This document shows positions 11,089 through 20,007 of a stretch of DNA of 64,000 nt, one piece after another. This DNA is from Burkholderia pyrrocinia. Its GTDB lineage: Bacteria > Pseudomonadota > Gammaproteobacteria > Burkholderiales > Burkholderiaceae. The stretch spans positions 2,976,001-3,040,000 of the forward strand of contig NZ_CP070978.1 of assembly GCF_018417535.1 (NCBI RefSeq). The letters run 5' to 3'. A program made the position numbers and the translations under genes. The first letter of the stretch is position 1. Each line of letters begins with the position of its first letter. Below the pieces are notes generated by a model that made no database searches, had not been told where the DNA came from, and was given only the letters and a program-made list of their open reading frames with translations.

Positions 11089-12462
11089 TCAGGACATTCC
11101 GCCGCCGAGCGCGCGGTACAGCGTCATCTGGTTGTTGAGCCGGTTCAGCCGCGTCAGCTCGTCGGCGCTTTGCGCGTCGCGCAGCCGCTGCTGCTGGTCG
11201 AGCCACGGCTGCACGGCGGTCGCGCCGGCCGCGAACCGCGCGGCGGCAAGCTGTTCGGCGCGCTGCGCCTGGGCCAGCGACAGCGCGCGCTGTTCGGCCT
11301 CGCGTTCGAGCTGCACGCGCGCCGACAGCGCATTCTCGACTTCCGCGAGTGCCGTGTAGAGCCGCTGGCGGAACCCGACCACCGCTTCCTCGTACTGCGA
11401 CTTCGACACCTTGATCTGCAACTGCATCGTGTTCCACTGGATGAACGGCAGCGCGAGGCCGAGCCCGAGCGTGCCGGCCGGATTCATCAGCACGCGCTCG
11501 AGGCTCGTGCTCGTCGTGCCGGCGCTGCCGGTCAGCGTGAAGGTCGGATAGAAGCTGGTGCGCGTCGCGTCGACCTGCGCGAGCGATTCGCGCAGCCGGA
11601 ATTCCGCCGCGCGCAGGTCCGGGCGCCGGCCGAGCAGGCTGGCCGGCAGGCCGGCCGCCACTTCCGGCGGCGGCGCGTCGGGCAGTGCCGACGGTTCGGC
11701 CGCGCGTTGCTGCGGCGGCCGGTCGAACAGGAGCGCGAGCGCGTGGCGGTTCTCGGTGCGCTGCTGGATCAGTTGGGTCTGCGCGGCGCGTTGCGCGGAC
11801 AGGCTCTGTTCGGCCTGCGCGAGATCGAGCCCCGACACGGCGCCGGCCGCATGCCGCGACCGGACGACCGCGAGCGTGCGCACCGCATACGCGATGTTCG
11901 CGTCGCCGAGCGCGATCTGCCGGTTCAGATAACCGATCCGCCAGTACAGCGACGCGGTCGTGCCGATCAGCGACAGCCGCGCGGCTTCGAGATCGGCGGC
12001 CGTTGCGTCGGCTTCCCAGTGCGCGGCATCGCGCAGCGCGGCCAGCCGGCCCCACAGGTCGATTTCATAGCTGAGCGAACCGGTGACGCCGCTCGACCGG
12101 CTCGTCCGGTGCGTATCGAGCGTGCGCGACGCGGCGCCGTTCGCGCCGAGCGATACGGTGGGCGTCAGGTTCGTGTCGACGAGCCCGGCCTGCAGTTGCG
12201 CGCGGTACACGCGGATCGCCGCGATCGCGAGATCGTTGTTGGCACGCAGCGCGTCGTCGATCAAGCGGTCGAGTTGCGGATCGCCGAAGCTGCGCCACCA
12301 GTCGCGCGTCGTGGCCGGTGCGCCGGCCGCGACCGGCGCTTCCCAGTTCGCGGGCATCGCGACGGCCGGCAGCGGCGCGTGGCGAGCGGATGTGCAGCCG
12401 GCCAGCAGCGCGGCCGCGCACGCGAATGCGCCCAGGCGGTGAAGCGGTGAGGAACAGGTCAT
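11089..12462 (-). CDS. Outer-membrane efflux lipoprotein (NodT/OprM family)
   Basis: Outer-membrane factor of 457 residues in the TolC/OprM superfamily. A lipoprotein signal ends in LLAGC (Cys near residue 22), followed by two duplicated halves rich in Ala/Gln/Leu coiled-coil (for example the DLAQAEQSLSAQRAAQ repeat region). It forms the trimeric exit channel for the MacA-MacB pump encoded immediately upstream; the macB stop is only 12 bp before this ATG. It is the last gene of the operon and converges on the MFS gene. Confidence 0.9.
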   Translation of the reverse strand: MTCSSPLHRLGAFACAAALLAGCTSARHAPLPAVAMPANWEAPVAAGAPATTRDWWRSFGDPQLDRLIDDALRANNDLAIAAIRVYRAQLQAGLVDTNLTPTVSLGANGAASRTLDTHRTSRSSGVTGSLSYEIDLWGRLAALRDAAHWEADATAADLEAARLSLIGTTASLYWRIGYLNRQIALGDANIAYAVRTLAVVRSRHAAGAVSGLDLAQAEQSLSAQRAAQTQLIQQRTENRHALALLFDRPPQQRAAEPSALPDAPPPEVAAGLPASLLGRRPDLRAAEFRLRESLAQVDATRTSFYPTFTLTGSAGTTSTSLERVLMNPAGTLGLGLALPFIQWNTMQLQIKVSKSQYEEAVVGFRQRLYTALAEVENALSARVQLEREAEQRALSLAQAQRAEQLAAARFAAGATAVQPWLDQQQRLRDAQSADELTRLNRLNNQMTLYRALGGGMS

Positions 12463-12474
12463 GGCCGGGCTCCG

Positions 12475-14499
12475 TCAGTCGCGCGCGAGCGCATCGATCG
12501 GATCGAGCCGCGACGCGTTGCGCGCGGGCATGAAACCGAATATCACGCCGGTGAGCGTCGAGCAGACGAACGCCGTCACGATCGCGCCGGCGGAGAACAC
12601 CATCTTCCATTGCGCGACGAACATCGAGAACACCGCGCCGAGCCCGAACGACAGCGCGATGCCGATCGTGCCGCCGAGCAGGCAGACGAGCACGGCCTCG
12701 ACGAGGAACTGCTGCAGGATGTCGGACTGGCGCGCGCCGACCGCCATCCGGATGCCGATCTCGCGCGTGCGTTCGGTGACCGACACGAGCATGATGTTCA
12801 TCACGCCGATCCCGCCGACGACGAGCGAGATCACGGCGATCAGCGACAGCAGCAGCGTCAGCGACTGGCCGGTCTTCTCGACGGTCTTGACCACGCTGTC
12901 CATGTTGTACGTGAAGAAATCCTTGCGGCCGTGGCGCTGGATCATCAGCTTTTCGAGGCTTTTCTCGGCGGCGGCGCTCGGTTGCCCGTCGCGCACGCGC
13001 ACGGTGATGCTGTCGAGATGGCGCTGACCGAACAGGCGTCCGCTCGCGGTCGTGTACGGCACCCACACGTTCAGGCTCTTCACGCTGCCGAATGCGCTCT
13101 TCTTGTCGGCCGTGACGCCGATCACGACGCACGGCACATTGTCGACCAGGATCACTTCGCCGACCGGATTGCGCGTCGCGCCGAACAGCTTGCGGCGCGT
13201 GTTCTGGTCGATCACGGCCACCTGCGCCTGGCGGCGTACCGCGTCCTCGTCGAACGCGACCCCCAGCGCGAAACGCATCCCGCGCGCCTGGAAGAAGCGG
13301 TCGCCGACGCCGCTCACGAGCGCGTTGACGTCGATGTTGCGGTAGCGCAGCAGCAGCGTGCGCGACGTTTCGGGCGTCGCGCTGTCGACGTACGGCTGCT
13401 CGGCGAGCGCGGCGACATCGGCCGGCACGAGCGTCTGGATCGAGTCCGCGCGGCTGTCGCCCCAGTCGGTGCCCGGATAGACGTTGATCGTGTTCGTGCC
13501 GATGCTGCCGATCTCGTCGAGCATGTAGCGCTTCGCACCTTCACCGATCGCGACGATCGACACGACCGACGTGATGCCGATGATGATGCCGAGCATCGTC
13601 AGCAGCGTGCGCAGCCGGTGCGACACGAGCGCGATCCACGCCATCCGGCAAGCCTCGGCGAAGCGGCCGGTGCCGGCCGCGAAGCGGCGCGCGCGCGTGC
13701 CGGTGTCTGCGTCGGCGGGCGGCGGGTCGTCGTGCCGATCGCGTGCGGACGGCGCGCCGGCCGATTCTTCGGTCGTGTCGACGCAGGCTTCCGCGAGCGC
13801 TTCCGCATAGTGGCGATTCCGCCGGTCGGCGACGATCTCGCCGTCGCTGATCTCGATGATGCGCCGCGCATGGCGCGCGACGTCCTTGTCGTGCGTGACG
13901 ATGACGATCGTATGGCCGAGCGCGTTCAGCTCGTGCAGGATGCGGATCACGTCCTGGCCGCTTTTCGTGTCGAGCGCGCCGGTCGGCTCGTCGGCGAGGA
14001 TCACCTGGCCGCCGTTCATCAGCGCGCGCGCAATGCTCACGCGCTGCTGCTGGCCGCCGGACAGTTGCCCGGGCCGGTGGTGCGCGCGATCCGCGAGCCC
14101 GAGGCGCGCGAGCAGCTCGCGCGCGCGTTCGTGCCGCTCCGCGCGCGTGGTGCCTGCATAGATCGCGGGCATTTCGAGGTTCGCGACCGCATCGACGTGC
14201 GGCAGCAGGTGATAGCGCTGGAACACGAAGCCGAAGTGCTCGCGGCGCAGTTGTGCGAGCTCGTCGCTGTCGAGCATGTGCGTGTCGCGTTCGCCGACCG
14301 TGTAGGTGCCTTCGCTCGGGTGATCGAGGCAGCCGAGGATGTTCATCAGCGTCGACTTGCCTGAACCCGACGCGCCGACGATCGCGACGATCTCGCCCGC
14401 GTCGATCGACAGGTTGACGTTGTTCAGGACGACGACGTCCTTGTCGCCGGCCGGAAAGCGCCGCGTGACGCTCGAGAGTTTCAGCAGGGGCTGGCGCAT
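12475..14499 (-). CDS. macB: MacB-type ABC transporter ATPase/permease
   Basis: ATPase-permease fusion of 674 residues. The cytoplasmic ABC domain comes first, with Walker A GASGSGKST near residue 42, signature LSGGQQQRVSIARAL near 145 and Walker B VILADEPTGALD. A membrane helix follows at about residue 300, then a large periplasmic domain and three C-terminal helices. With MacA and an outer-membrane factor it forms a tripartite export pump for macrolides, peptides or siderophore-like molecules. The start at 14499 (MRQPLLKL) lies 2 bp after the macA stop. The real substrate in this organism is unknown. Confidence 0.93.
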   Translation of the reverse strand: MRQPLLKLSSVTRRFPAGDKDVVVLNNVNLSIDAGEIVAIVGASGSGKSTLMNILGCLDHPSEGTYTVGERDTHMLDSDELAQLRREHFGFVFQRYHLLPHVDAVANLEMPAIYAGTTRAERHERARELLARLGLADRAHHRPGQLSGGQQQRVSIARALMNGGQVILADEPTGALDTKSGQDVIRILHELNALGHTIVIVTHDKDVARHARRIIEISDGEIVADRRNRHYAEALAEACVDTTEESAGAPSARDRHDDPPPADADTGTRARRFAAGTGRFAEACRMAWIALVSHRLRTLLTMLGIIIGITSVVSIVAIGEGAKRYMLDEIGSIGTNTINVYPGTDWGDSRADSIQTLVPADVAALAEQPYVDSATPETSRTLLLRYRNIDVNALVSGVGDRFFQARGMRFALGVAFDEDAVRRQAQVAVIDQNTRRKLFGATRNPVGEVILVDNVPCVVIGVTADKKSAFGSVKSLNVWVPYTTASGRLFGQRHLDSITVRVRDGQPSAAAEKSLEKLMIQRHGRKDFFTYNMDSVVKTVEKTGQSLTLLLSLIAVISLVVGGIGVMNIMLVSVTERTREIGIRMAVGARQSDILQQFLVEAVLVCLLGGTIGIALSFGLGAVFSMFVAQWKMVFSAGAIVTAFVCSTLTGVIFGFMPARNASRLDPIDALARD

Positions 14500-14501
14500 C
14501 G

Positions 14502-15695
14502 TCACACCACGTCCGCCAGCGGTGCGTGCTCGTCGGCGGCGGCTTCGCCGATCACGACGCGCTCGCCGTCCTTCAGGCCGGCCAGCACTTCGACGCGTAC
14601 GTTGTTGTTGATGCCGATGCGGATGTTGCGCGTATCCGTGCTGCCGTCGGCGCGCAGCACGCGGACCGCATAGCTGCCGTCCTTGCGCTTCTCGCCGAGC
14701 GCGGCGGCCGGGATGTTGAGTGCGTTGCGCGCGTTGCCGAGCACGATGCCGACCTGCGCGGTCATCGAGATGCGCAGCCGATGCTCGGGATTCGGCACTT
14801 CGAACAGCGCGTTGTAGAACACCGCGGCGTTCGGCTTCGCGCCGCCGCCCGCGCCGCCGCCGAGCGCGCTCTGCGCTTCCGCGTAGTTCTGCGGCGCCGG
14901 CTCGATCGCGCGCAGCTTGCCGTAGTGGCGCTTGTCCGGTTCGCCGAGGATCGTGAAATACGCGGTCTGGCCGGCGCTCACGCGGATCACGTCGGCTTCC
15001 GACACCTGCGCCTTCACGGTCATCGTGTCGAGATCCGCGAGCTTCAGGATCACCGGCGCCTGCTGCTGCGCGATCACGGTCTGGCCTTCCTGCGTGACGA
15101 TCGCGACGACCTCGCCGTCGATCGGCGCGACGATGCGCGTATAGCCGAGGTTGGCCTGCGCGGTCTCGATCTGGATGCGGGCCGAGCGGATCTGCGCGGC
15201 GAGCGACGCGAGCGTCGAGCGCTGCACGTCGAGCGTCGCGCGCGCGGCCTCGAACGCTTCGCGCGACGTCGCATCGTCGGGCAGCATCGCCTGCTGACGC
15301 CGGAACGCGAGCTCCGCCTGTGTCAGTTGCGCGGCGGTCGACTGGTGCTGCGCGCGCAGGCTTTCTTCGCCGGCGCGCGCCTGGCGCAGCGCGTTTTCGG
15401 AAATCACCGGATCGATTTCGGCGAGCCACTGGCCCTTCGCGACCTTGTCGCCGAGCTTGACCTTCAGCGTCTTCAACTGCCCCGACACCTGCGCGCCGAC
15501 GTCGACCTGCTTGAACGCCTGCAGCGCGCCGGTCGCGAGCACGGCGTTCTCGAGATCGCCGCGCGTGACGGGCGCGGACAGGTACTGCGGATGCTTGTCG
15601 GGCGCGCAGGCCTTCAGCGCGACGCCGGCGGCGATCGCGACGACGGCAAGGGTGGCGAGCACGATGCGCCGGCGGCGATGGGTCTTCTGAGTCAT
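14502..15695 (-). CDS. macA: MacA-type periplasmic adaptor (membrane fusion protein)
   Basis: Membrane-fusion protein of 397 residues. An N-terminal signal anchor (RRRIVLATLAVVAIAAGVAL) precedes a biotinyl-lipoyl-like hairpin domain (about residues 60-230) with a long coiled coil, then beta-barrel and membrane-proximal domains. The start MTQKTHRRR at 15695 is chosen because the upstream in-frame stretch to 15806 is arginine-rich and unlike the family. It leads the macA-macB-outer-membrane-factor operon, with a 2-bp gap to macB. Confidence 0.92.
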   Translation of the reverse strand: MTQKTHRRRRIVLATLAVVAIAAGVALKACAPDKHPQYLSAPVTRGDLENAVLATGALQAFKQVDVGAQVSGQLKTLKVKLGDKVAKGQWLAEIDPVISENALRQARAGEESLRAQHQSTAAQLTQAELAFRRQQAMLPDDATSREAFEAARATLDVQRSTLASLAAQIRSARIQIETAQANLGYTRIVAPIDGEVVAIVTQEGQTVIAQQQAPVILKLADLDTMTVKAQVSEADVIRVSAGQTAYFTILGEPDKRHYGKLRAIEPAPQNYAEAQSALGGGAGGGAKPNAAVFYNALFEVPNPEHRLRISMTAQVGIVLGNARNALNIPAAALGEKRKDGSYAVRVLRADGSTDTRNIRIGINNNVRVEVLAGLKDGERVVIGEAAADEHAPLADVV

Positions 15696-15984
15696 GAGAA
15701 TGCGGCGAGGATGAAGCGGGCGCCGGCGATGCGTGCGGCCGGGCGGGACGATCCTGTCGGCGTCGCATGCCGGGCATGTCGCCCGCGACGGCCTCCGCGT
15801 ACGCATCGCGCGGGCGTGCCGATTCGAATCAGGCGCTCATGGTAAGCGAGGAATTCTCGCCAAATCGTGTGGAAATTGTGCTGAATTGTGCGAGCGCCGC
15901 GCCGGCGCGGGGGCCGGGCGGCATCATTGTTGCGATCTGTGAAAAGGGGGGAGCGAGGGCCCGCAGCGCGTGCTGCGGCCCGTG

Positions 15985-16149
15985 TTACCGCTGTGCGGCG
16001 ACGATTGCCATCATCGGCCGGTCGTGTTCCTCGTCGAGCGCGGGCATTGAATCGACCTGATCCGGCGCGCCGTCGAGGCTGTGAACCGAGCGGACCAGGC
16101 GGCTGTAGCCTTGGAAGAAGGCCGGGTCGTCGTAGATGTTCCGCGTCAT
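15985..16149 (-). pseudogene. Remnant of a class I SAM methyltransferase with internal deletion
   Basis: A 54-codon frame begins MTRNIYDDPAFFQGYSRL, the typical N-terminus of a family of SAM-dependent methyltransferases of about 240-250 residues. It then passes directly into SMPALDEEHDRPMMAIVAAQR, which resembles the C-terminus of the same family. The whole Rossmann core, including the SAM-binding glycine motif, is missing. It therefore looks like an in-frame internal deletion that left start and stop intact. The product could not bind SAM. It lies 55 bp downstream of the HD-hydrolase gene on the same strand. Family recognition is from memory of the termini and should be confirmed by search. 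Confidence 0.6.
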
Positions 16150-16204
16150 GCGGCGAGCCTCGTGCGAGCAGGGCGCGCGGTGCCGCGCGCCCGATCTCGC
16201 GAGC

Positions 16205-16786
16205 TTACGCGCGCTGCCCGCCCGCATCGATCCTGCGTTGCGTATCCGCGTCCACGATATCGCGGATCGCACTGAACAGCGGCGCGGCATCGGTATAGCG
16301 CCGGCCGTAGCCGAGATTGAACGCGTAGTCGAAATCGGGCGGATTGCTGCCCTGGTTGTGCTGCAGGATCGTCTCGAGTTTGTCGAGCGCTTTCGCCGCG
16401 CGCGCTTCCGGCGACGCGGCTGCTTCGTATTCATCCCACAGCGCGACGATCTCGTCGCGCAGCGTGCGATCGAGCGACGCCGTCAGGGTCAGCAGGTCGT
16501 CGCGTTCGTGCGCGCTTTTGTCCGGGTGTGCGGCCTGCTCGATCGCGGGGATGTCGCCGTGCAGCGCCTCGCCGAGATCGTGGACGACGCACAGCTTCAG
16601 CAGCTTCAGCGTATCGATGCCGGGCAGCGCGTCGGCGAACACGAGCGCCATCAGGCACAGCCGCCAGCTATGCTCGGCCGTGCTTTCCGCGCGCCCGGCC
16701 GACGTGTGGCCGCTGCGCAGCACGTCCTTCAGGCGTTCGGCTTCGCGCAGGAAATCGAGCCGCGCGTGGATCGTGTCGGGGGTCAT
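16205..16786 (-). CDS. HD-domain phosphohydrolase (YfbR/HDDC2-like)
   Basis: Metal-dependent phosphohydrolase of 193 residues. The HD-superfamily ligands are visible: His in STAEHSWR (near residue 39), the His-Asp pair in CVVHDLGEALHGD (near residue 69), and a distal Asp in KALDKLE (near residue 138). This layout matches 5'-deoxynucleotidase-like HD proteins that act on dNMPs. The ATG at 16786 is the only sensible start. The methyltransferase remnant follows on the same strand. Confidence 0.82.
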   Translation of the reverse strand: MTPDTIHARLDFLREAERLKDVLRSGHTSAGRAESTAEHSWRLCLMALVFADALPGIDTLKLLKLCVVHDLGEALHGDIPAIEQAAHPDKSAHERDDLLTLTASLDRTLRDEIVALWDEYEAAASPEARAAKALDKLETILQHNQGSNPPDFDYAFNLGYGRRYTDAAPLFSAIRDIVDADTQRRIDAGGQRA

Positions 16787-16865
16787 GGTCGGAGTCCTTG
16801 CGATGGGCCATCAAGCGTAAGGCGGCCGGGCGCAGTTCGTCCACGCATGAAATATGCGCGGCGTG

Positions 16866-17423
16866 CTACAGCGTTTCCACGAGCCGCGCGGCCGAACCGT
16901 CCGACAGCGTCATCCGCGTCCACCGGCACCTGCTGCCGCGGATCGGCACGACGCGCGACGCATTCGCGCCGGTGTCGAATTCGACGCTCGGCGGCCCCGC
17001 GCGGTCGTGCCAGCCGAGCGTGTCGAGCGCGGCTTCCATGCGGACGATCTCCGGCGTCGCGTAGCGCCACAGCGATGTGCCGAGCAGCATCGGCAGCGGC
17101 TGCGAGAATTCGGCCGCACGCGCCGGCGAACTGGCGAGCAGGCGGTGCGTGAGGTCGCACACGAGATGCATGCGGCCCGCGCTGCCCGCGATGAGGCGCG
17201 CGAGCGCGTGGTCGCCCGCGGAATCGAGGCGCGCGGCGAGCAGCCGCTCGGCCGTCGTGCGCTCGTCGGGCGACATCTGCTGCAGGCCGGCTTCCCAGCG
17301 GGAGATCGTCGATTGCCCGACGCCGAACAGTTCGGCCGCGTGGCTTTGCTTCACGCGGTGCAGCGCGCGCCAGCGCTTGAGCTGCGGGCCGAGCGGTGGC
17401 GTGTGAAGCGGTGAGGCGGTCAT
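16866..17423 (-). CDS. XRE family transcriptional regulator with C-terminal sensory region
   Basis: DNA-binding protein of 185 residues. A Cro/CI-type helix-turn-helix occupies residues 12-45 (LKRWRALHRVKQSHAAELFGVGQSTISRWEAG). The C-terminal region of about 110 residues has a PAS-like start (HLVCDLTHRLLASSP). It lies between the HD-hydrolase and a lipoprotein gene on the same strand, each with its own gap, so operon membership is unclear. The ligand is unknown. Confidence 0.78.
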   Translation of the reverse strand: MTASPLHTPPLGPQLKRWRALHRVKQSHAAELFGVGQSTISRWEAGLQQMSPDERTTAERLLAARLDSAGDHALARLIAGSAGRMHLVCDLTHRLLASSPARAAEFSQPLPMLLGTSLWRYATPEIVRMEAALDTLGWHDRAGPPSVEFDTGANASRVVPIRGSRCRWTRMTLSDGSAARLVETL

Positions 17424-17507
17424 GGCGATGCTCCGGTTGCGGTCGTTGTGTGCGCTCGCGTGTCGCGGGCCGCTGCCACCGGTGCTGCAGGGGCGACGCG
17501 CGCGCCG

Positions 17508-18146
17508 TTACATGATCCGGAGGCCGCCGTTTGCCTGGATCGCAATCGCCGCGAACGGCACGAGCACGATGCCGCCGAGCACGAGCACGCCGTCGGCGGC
17601 AACCGTGATCGGCGTGGCGAGAATCCGCAGACCCATGCCGACCACGGATGGCGATTCCCTGATGTACACCGAATACGGCCGGTTGAACGGCTGCGCGGGC
17701 CCGTTGTCCTTCGCGGCGAAGCCTTCCGTCGAATAGCGCTTGCCGTCGATGTCGCCTTCGAGCACGAGACCGGCCGGCGCGCTCGTGAATCCGTCGGCGG
17801 TGGCTGCCTGTCGATCGTCTTCCGACGCGACCTTCGGCAACAGGATCCGGTAGTGGCCGGTGATGCTGCCGCCGCTCGCATGAAAGCCGGCGAACGTCGT
17901 GCGCAGCGATTTCCGGTAGCCGGACTGCAGTACCGGCCGCAATTGGGCCGGCAGATCGACGATGTAGTGGTAGCGCGTGCCGAGGACGACCAGCCTCTTG
18001 CCGTCCTCGGTAATCATGAATCCGGACACCTCTTCGCTGTAGGCGTCGTCCTTGTACAGCTTCGGCGTGAAACAGCCCGACAGCGCGAGGCTGCTCGCGG
18101 CCACGCCGGCGGCCAGCAGGCGCCGGCGCGTGATCGATACGTTCAT
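17508..18146 (-). CDS. Exported lipoprotein of unknown function
   Basis: A protein of 212 residues with the N-terminus MNVSITRRRLLAAGVAASSLALSGCF. A twin-arginine-like RRR precedes a hydrophobic stretch ending in the lipobox LSGC (Cys25), so it is probably a lipoprotein, possibly Tat-exported. The mature part has no motif I recognise. The C-terminal 40 residues are hydrophobic (GVLVLGGIVLVPFAAIAIQ) and could form a membrane segment. It is divergent from the membrane-fusion gene at 18506 across a 359-bp region with an operator-like palindrome. Confidence 0.75.
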   Translation of the reverse strand: MNVSITRRRLLAAGVAASSLALSGCFTPKLYKDDAYSEEVSGFMITEDGKRLVVLGTRYHYIVDLPAQLRPVLQSGYRKSLRTTFAGFHASGGSITGHYRILLPKVASEDDRQAATADGFTSAPAGLVLEGDIDGKRYSTEGFAAKDNGPAQPFNRPYSVYIRESPSVVGMGLRILATPITVAADGVLVLGGIVLVPFAAIAIQANGGLRIM

Positions 18147-18292
18147 TGTTTGTCGTCCCGTCTGGTGCGGTGCAGTGGCTTTCGCCCTCGGAGCGGGGAT
18201 TCTGGCGCATTCGCCGCCCGTTGTCGAACGGGAAATCTGCCATGGCAGCGTTGTCGATCGCGCCGCATCCGGCGGCGCACCGGGATCCCCGG

Positions 18293-18318
18293 GCCTGCCG
18301 AAAACGTTTTCGGCAGGC
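18293..18318. promoter_or_regulatory. Perfect 26-bp palindrome, LacI-type operator candidate
   Basis: A completely symmetric 26-bp sequence with arms GCCTGCCGAAAAC and its complement. The core GAAAACGTTTTC, with its central CG, is the hallmark of LacI/GalR-family operators. It sits between divergent genes, so a terminator role is unlikely. It ends one base before a promoter-like -35. Confidence 0.6.
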
Positions 18319-18347
18319 TTTCAACCGACTCCGTCATATCTTATTAT
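18319..18347 (+). promoter_or_regulatory. Promoter candidate for the gene at 18506
   Basis: TTTCAA (18319-18324), a 17-bp spacer and TATTAT (18342-18347) form a sigma-70-like promoter on the plus strand directly next to the 26-bp palindrome. A transcript starting near 18354 would have a leader of about 150 nt before the ATG at 18506. Confidence 0.45.
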
Positions 18348-18379
18348 TCGGCCAGAGCGGCGCGTGCCGGCCGCCATCG

Positions 18380-18458
18380 GTCATGTCGACGGCATGACGC
18401 GCCGGCACCGATTGCCGCTTTCCGACCGGCGCGTGGCACGACGCACGGTCGACATGAC
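18380..18458. repeat. 11-bp inverted repeat in the leader of the gene at 18506
   Basis: GTCATGTCGAC (18380-18390) and its exact complement GTCGACATGAC (18448-18458) are separated by 57 bp. It could be a paired binding site or the base of an RNA hairpin in the 5' leader. The rest of the 359-bp gap holds nothing else I recognise. Confidence 0.45.
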
Positions 18459-18505
18459 AGGAAACGCGTGGCCGCGCGTATCCAGAAAAATGACACGAGG
18501 GCGCG

Positions 18506-19909
18506 ATGGTACGACTGGTCTTGCTGCTGCTGGGCATCGAATATCTGCGAACCCGCTGGCGCGGGCTGACCGTGCTCGGCTGGCTGTGGGTCGTCGCGGG
18601 TGCCGTCATCTTCGTCGACGCGCTCGACGGTGCGCTGCATTTCCCGATCGAGCTGTTTGCGTGGCTGTTCCTGATCGAGGGGCTCGCGACGCTCGCGGTG
18701 GCCGGCAGCGGCGTCGGCGGGCAGCGCATCCTGCGCTACGTGAAGGGCATCGTCGTCGTGGTGGCCGCGGGGCTCGTGTTCGCCGGGCATCACCACGGCC
18801 ACTTCCTGCTGTCGATGATCTTCGGCACGCTGTTCCTCGTCGACGGGCTGCTGCAATGCACGTCCGCATGGATGGTGCGCTACCGCCGCTGGAACGTCGC
18901 GTTCGCGTGGGGTGTTGTCGAGATTCTGCTGGCGATCTTCTTCTTCCAGCCGTACCCGACGCACTACGTGGGCACCGTGCCGTACTGCCTCGGCCTGCTG
19001 CTGATATTTGGCGGGATGCACATGCTGAGCCTCGCCGCACGCGTGCGGCGGCTCACGCGCAATCCCGCGTTCGCGACGTCGCCCGCGCCGGCGCTCGCGC
19101 CGGATCTCGACGATGCGCGCGACCGGCCGCATTTCGCGCAAAGCGAATGGGACGGCCCGCCGGCCGACGGCGAGCGCGCGCTCACCGTGCACGTGTGGAC
19201 GCCGACCGGCACGTCGAAGGCCGAAGCGCAGCGCTATCCGGTGATCGACCGCTATATCGCGGCGGTGGACGTCAACGGTGTGATCTCGACCGGGCACGCG
19301 GCGCTGGAGTCGCCTGAGGGCATCTATATCAGCCTGTATCCGGGTGTCGAAATCGATCGTTCTCCGGACGAATTCACGCGCATTCTGCGTGCGACGCGCG
19401 AGAACGATGTCCCGGGCCTGTTCCAGCCCGACTACGCGACCGAGTCGAAGGCGTGGTGCCCGTCGACCGTGCGCGTGCGGATCCGCAACTACGATCCGGC
19501 GAAGCTGGATGCATTCTGGTCGGCATACCGGCAGAACGTGACGTACAACCTCACGCACCGCAACTGCTCGAGCACCGTGTCGAACGCGCTCGAAGCCGCG
19601 CTCGACGGCGCGGTGTGGCGGCTGAAGGGCGCGCGGGCCGGGTGGGGCGCGTTCGTCCGGCTGCTGCTCACGCCCGAGCTGTGGGTTGCCGCGCAGATCC
19701 GCAAGCGCGCGGTGACGATGGCGTGGACGCCCGGGCTCACGCTTGACTATGCGCGCGCGCTCAGCATGCTCGCCGACCCGCGGCCGTTCGCGTGGTGGAA
19801 GGTCGCGCGCTCGGCGGTGAAGGCGATCATGACGTCGCGCCGCGCGTGGCGCGAGCAGGACAGCGCGGCGCTGTCGCCCGGCGGATCGGAGGCTGCGTCG
19901 ACGAAGTGA
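18506..19909 (+). CDS. Membrane protein: DUF308/HdeD-like domain fused to a permuted papain-like domain
   Basis: A protein of 467 residues. Residues 1-190 contain about six hydrophobic segments resembling the HdeD/DUF308 acid-resistance membrane family. Residues 200-467 are soluble and contain STGHAALE (His264), then, 90 residues later, THRNCSSTVSNALEAALD (Cys354). The order His-before-Cys with an NCSS nucleophile motif is that of permuted papain-fold (NlpC/P60-like YiiX/PPPDE) hydrolases that cut peptide or acyl bonds. A GAGGG ribosome-binding site precedes the ATG. The domain assignment is by motif only. By inference it is an inner-membrane-anchored cysteine hydrolase or acyltransferase, probably controlled by the palindrome at 18293. 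Confidence 0.68.
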   Translation: MVRLVLLLLGIEYLRTRWRGLTVLGWLWVVAGAVIFVDALDGALHFPIELFAWLFLIEGLATLAVAGSGVGGQRILRYVKGIVVVVAAGLVFAGHHHGHFLLSMIFGTLFLVDGLLQCTSAWMVRYRRWNVAFAWGVVEILLAIFFFQPYPTHYVGTVPYCLGLLLIFGGMHMLSLAARVRRLTRNPAFATSPAPALAPDLDDARDRPHFAQSEWDGPPADGERALTVHVWTPTGTSKAEAQRYPVIDRYIAAVDVNGVISTGHAALESPEGIYISLYPGVEIDRSPDEFTRILRATRENDVPGLFQPDYATESKAWCPSTVRVRIRNYDPAKLDAFWSAYRQNVTYNLTHRNCSSTVSNALEAALDGAVWRLKGARAGWGAFVRLLLTPELWVAAQIRKRAVTMAWTPGLTLDYARALSMLADPRPFAWWKVARSAVKAIMTSRRAWREQDSAALSPGGSEAASTK

Positions 19910-20007
19910 TCGCGTGGCGCCGGACGAGGGCCCGGCGCCGCAGGGGCTGCTACCGTGCGGCCCGGCGAGATTGCCCGCGACAAGAACCCCCATACGGTCG
20001 AACAACA

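Noticed and set aside
11069..11102. Inverted repeat GCGGAATG ... CATTCCGC as a terminator between the MFS and efflux genes
   Set aside because: One arm lies inside the efflux coding region, the loop is 18 nt and no T-run follows; too weak to list as a feature.
12610..14364. Plus-strand frame of 584 codons opposite macB
   Set aside because: It is antisense to a clear ABC transporter and has no domain of its own.
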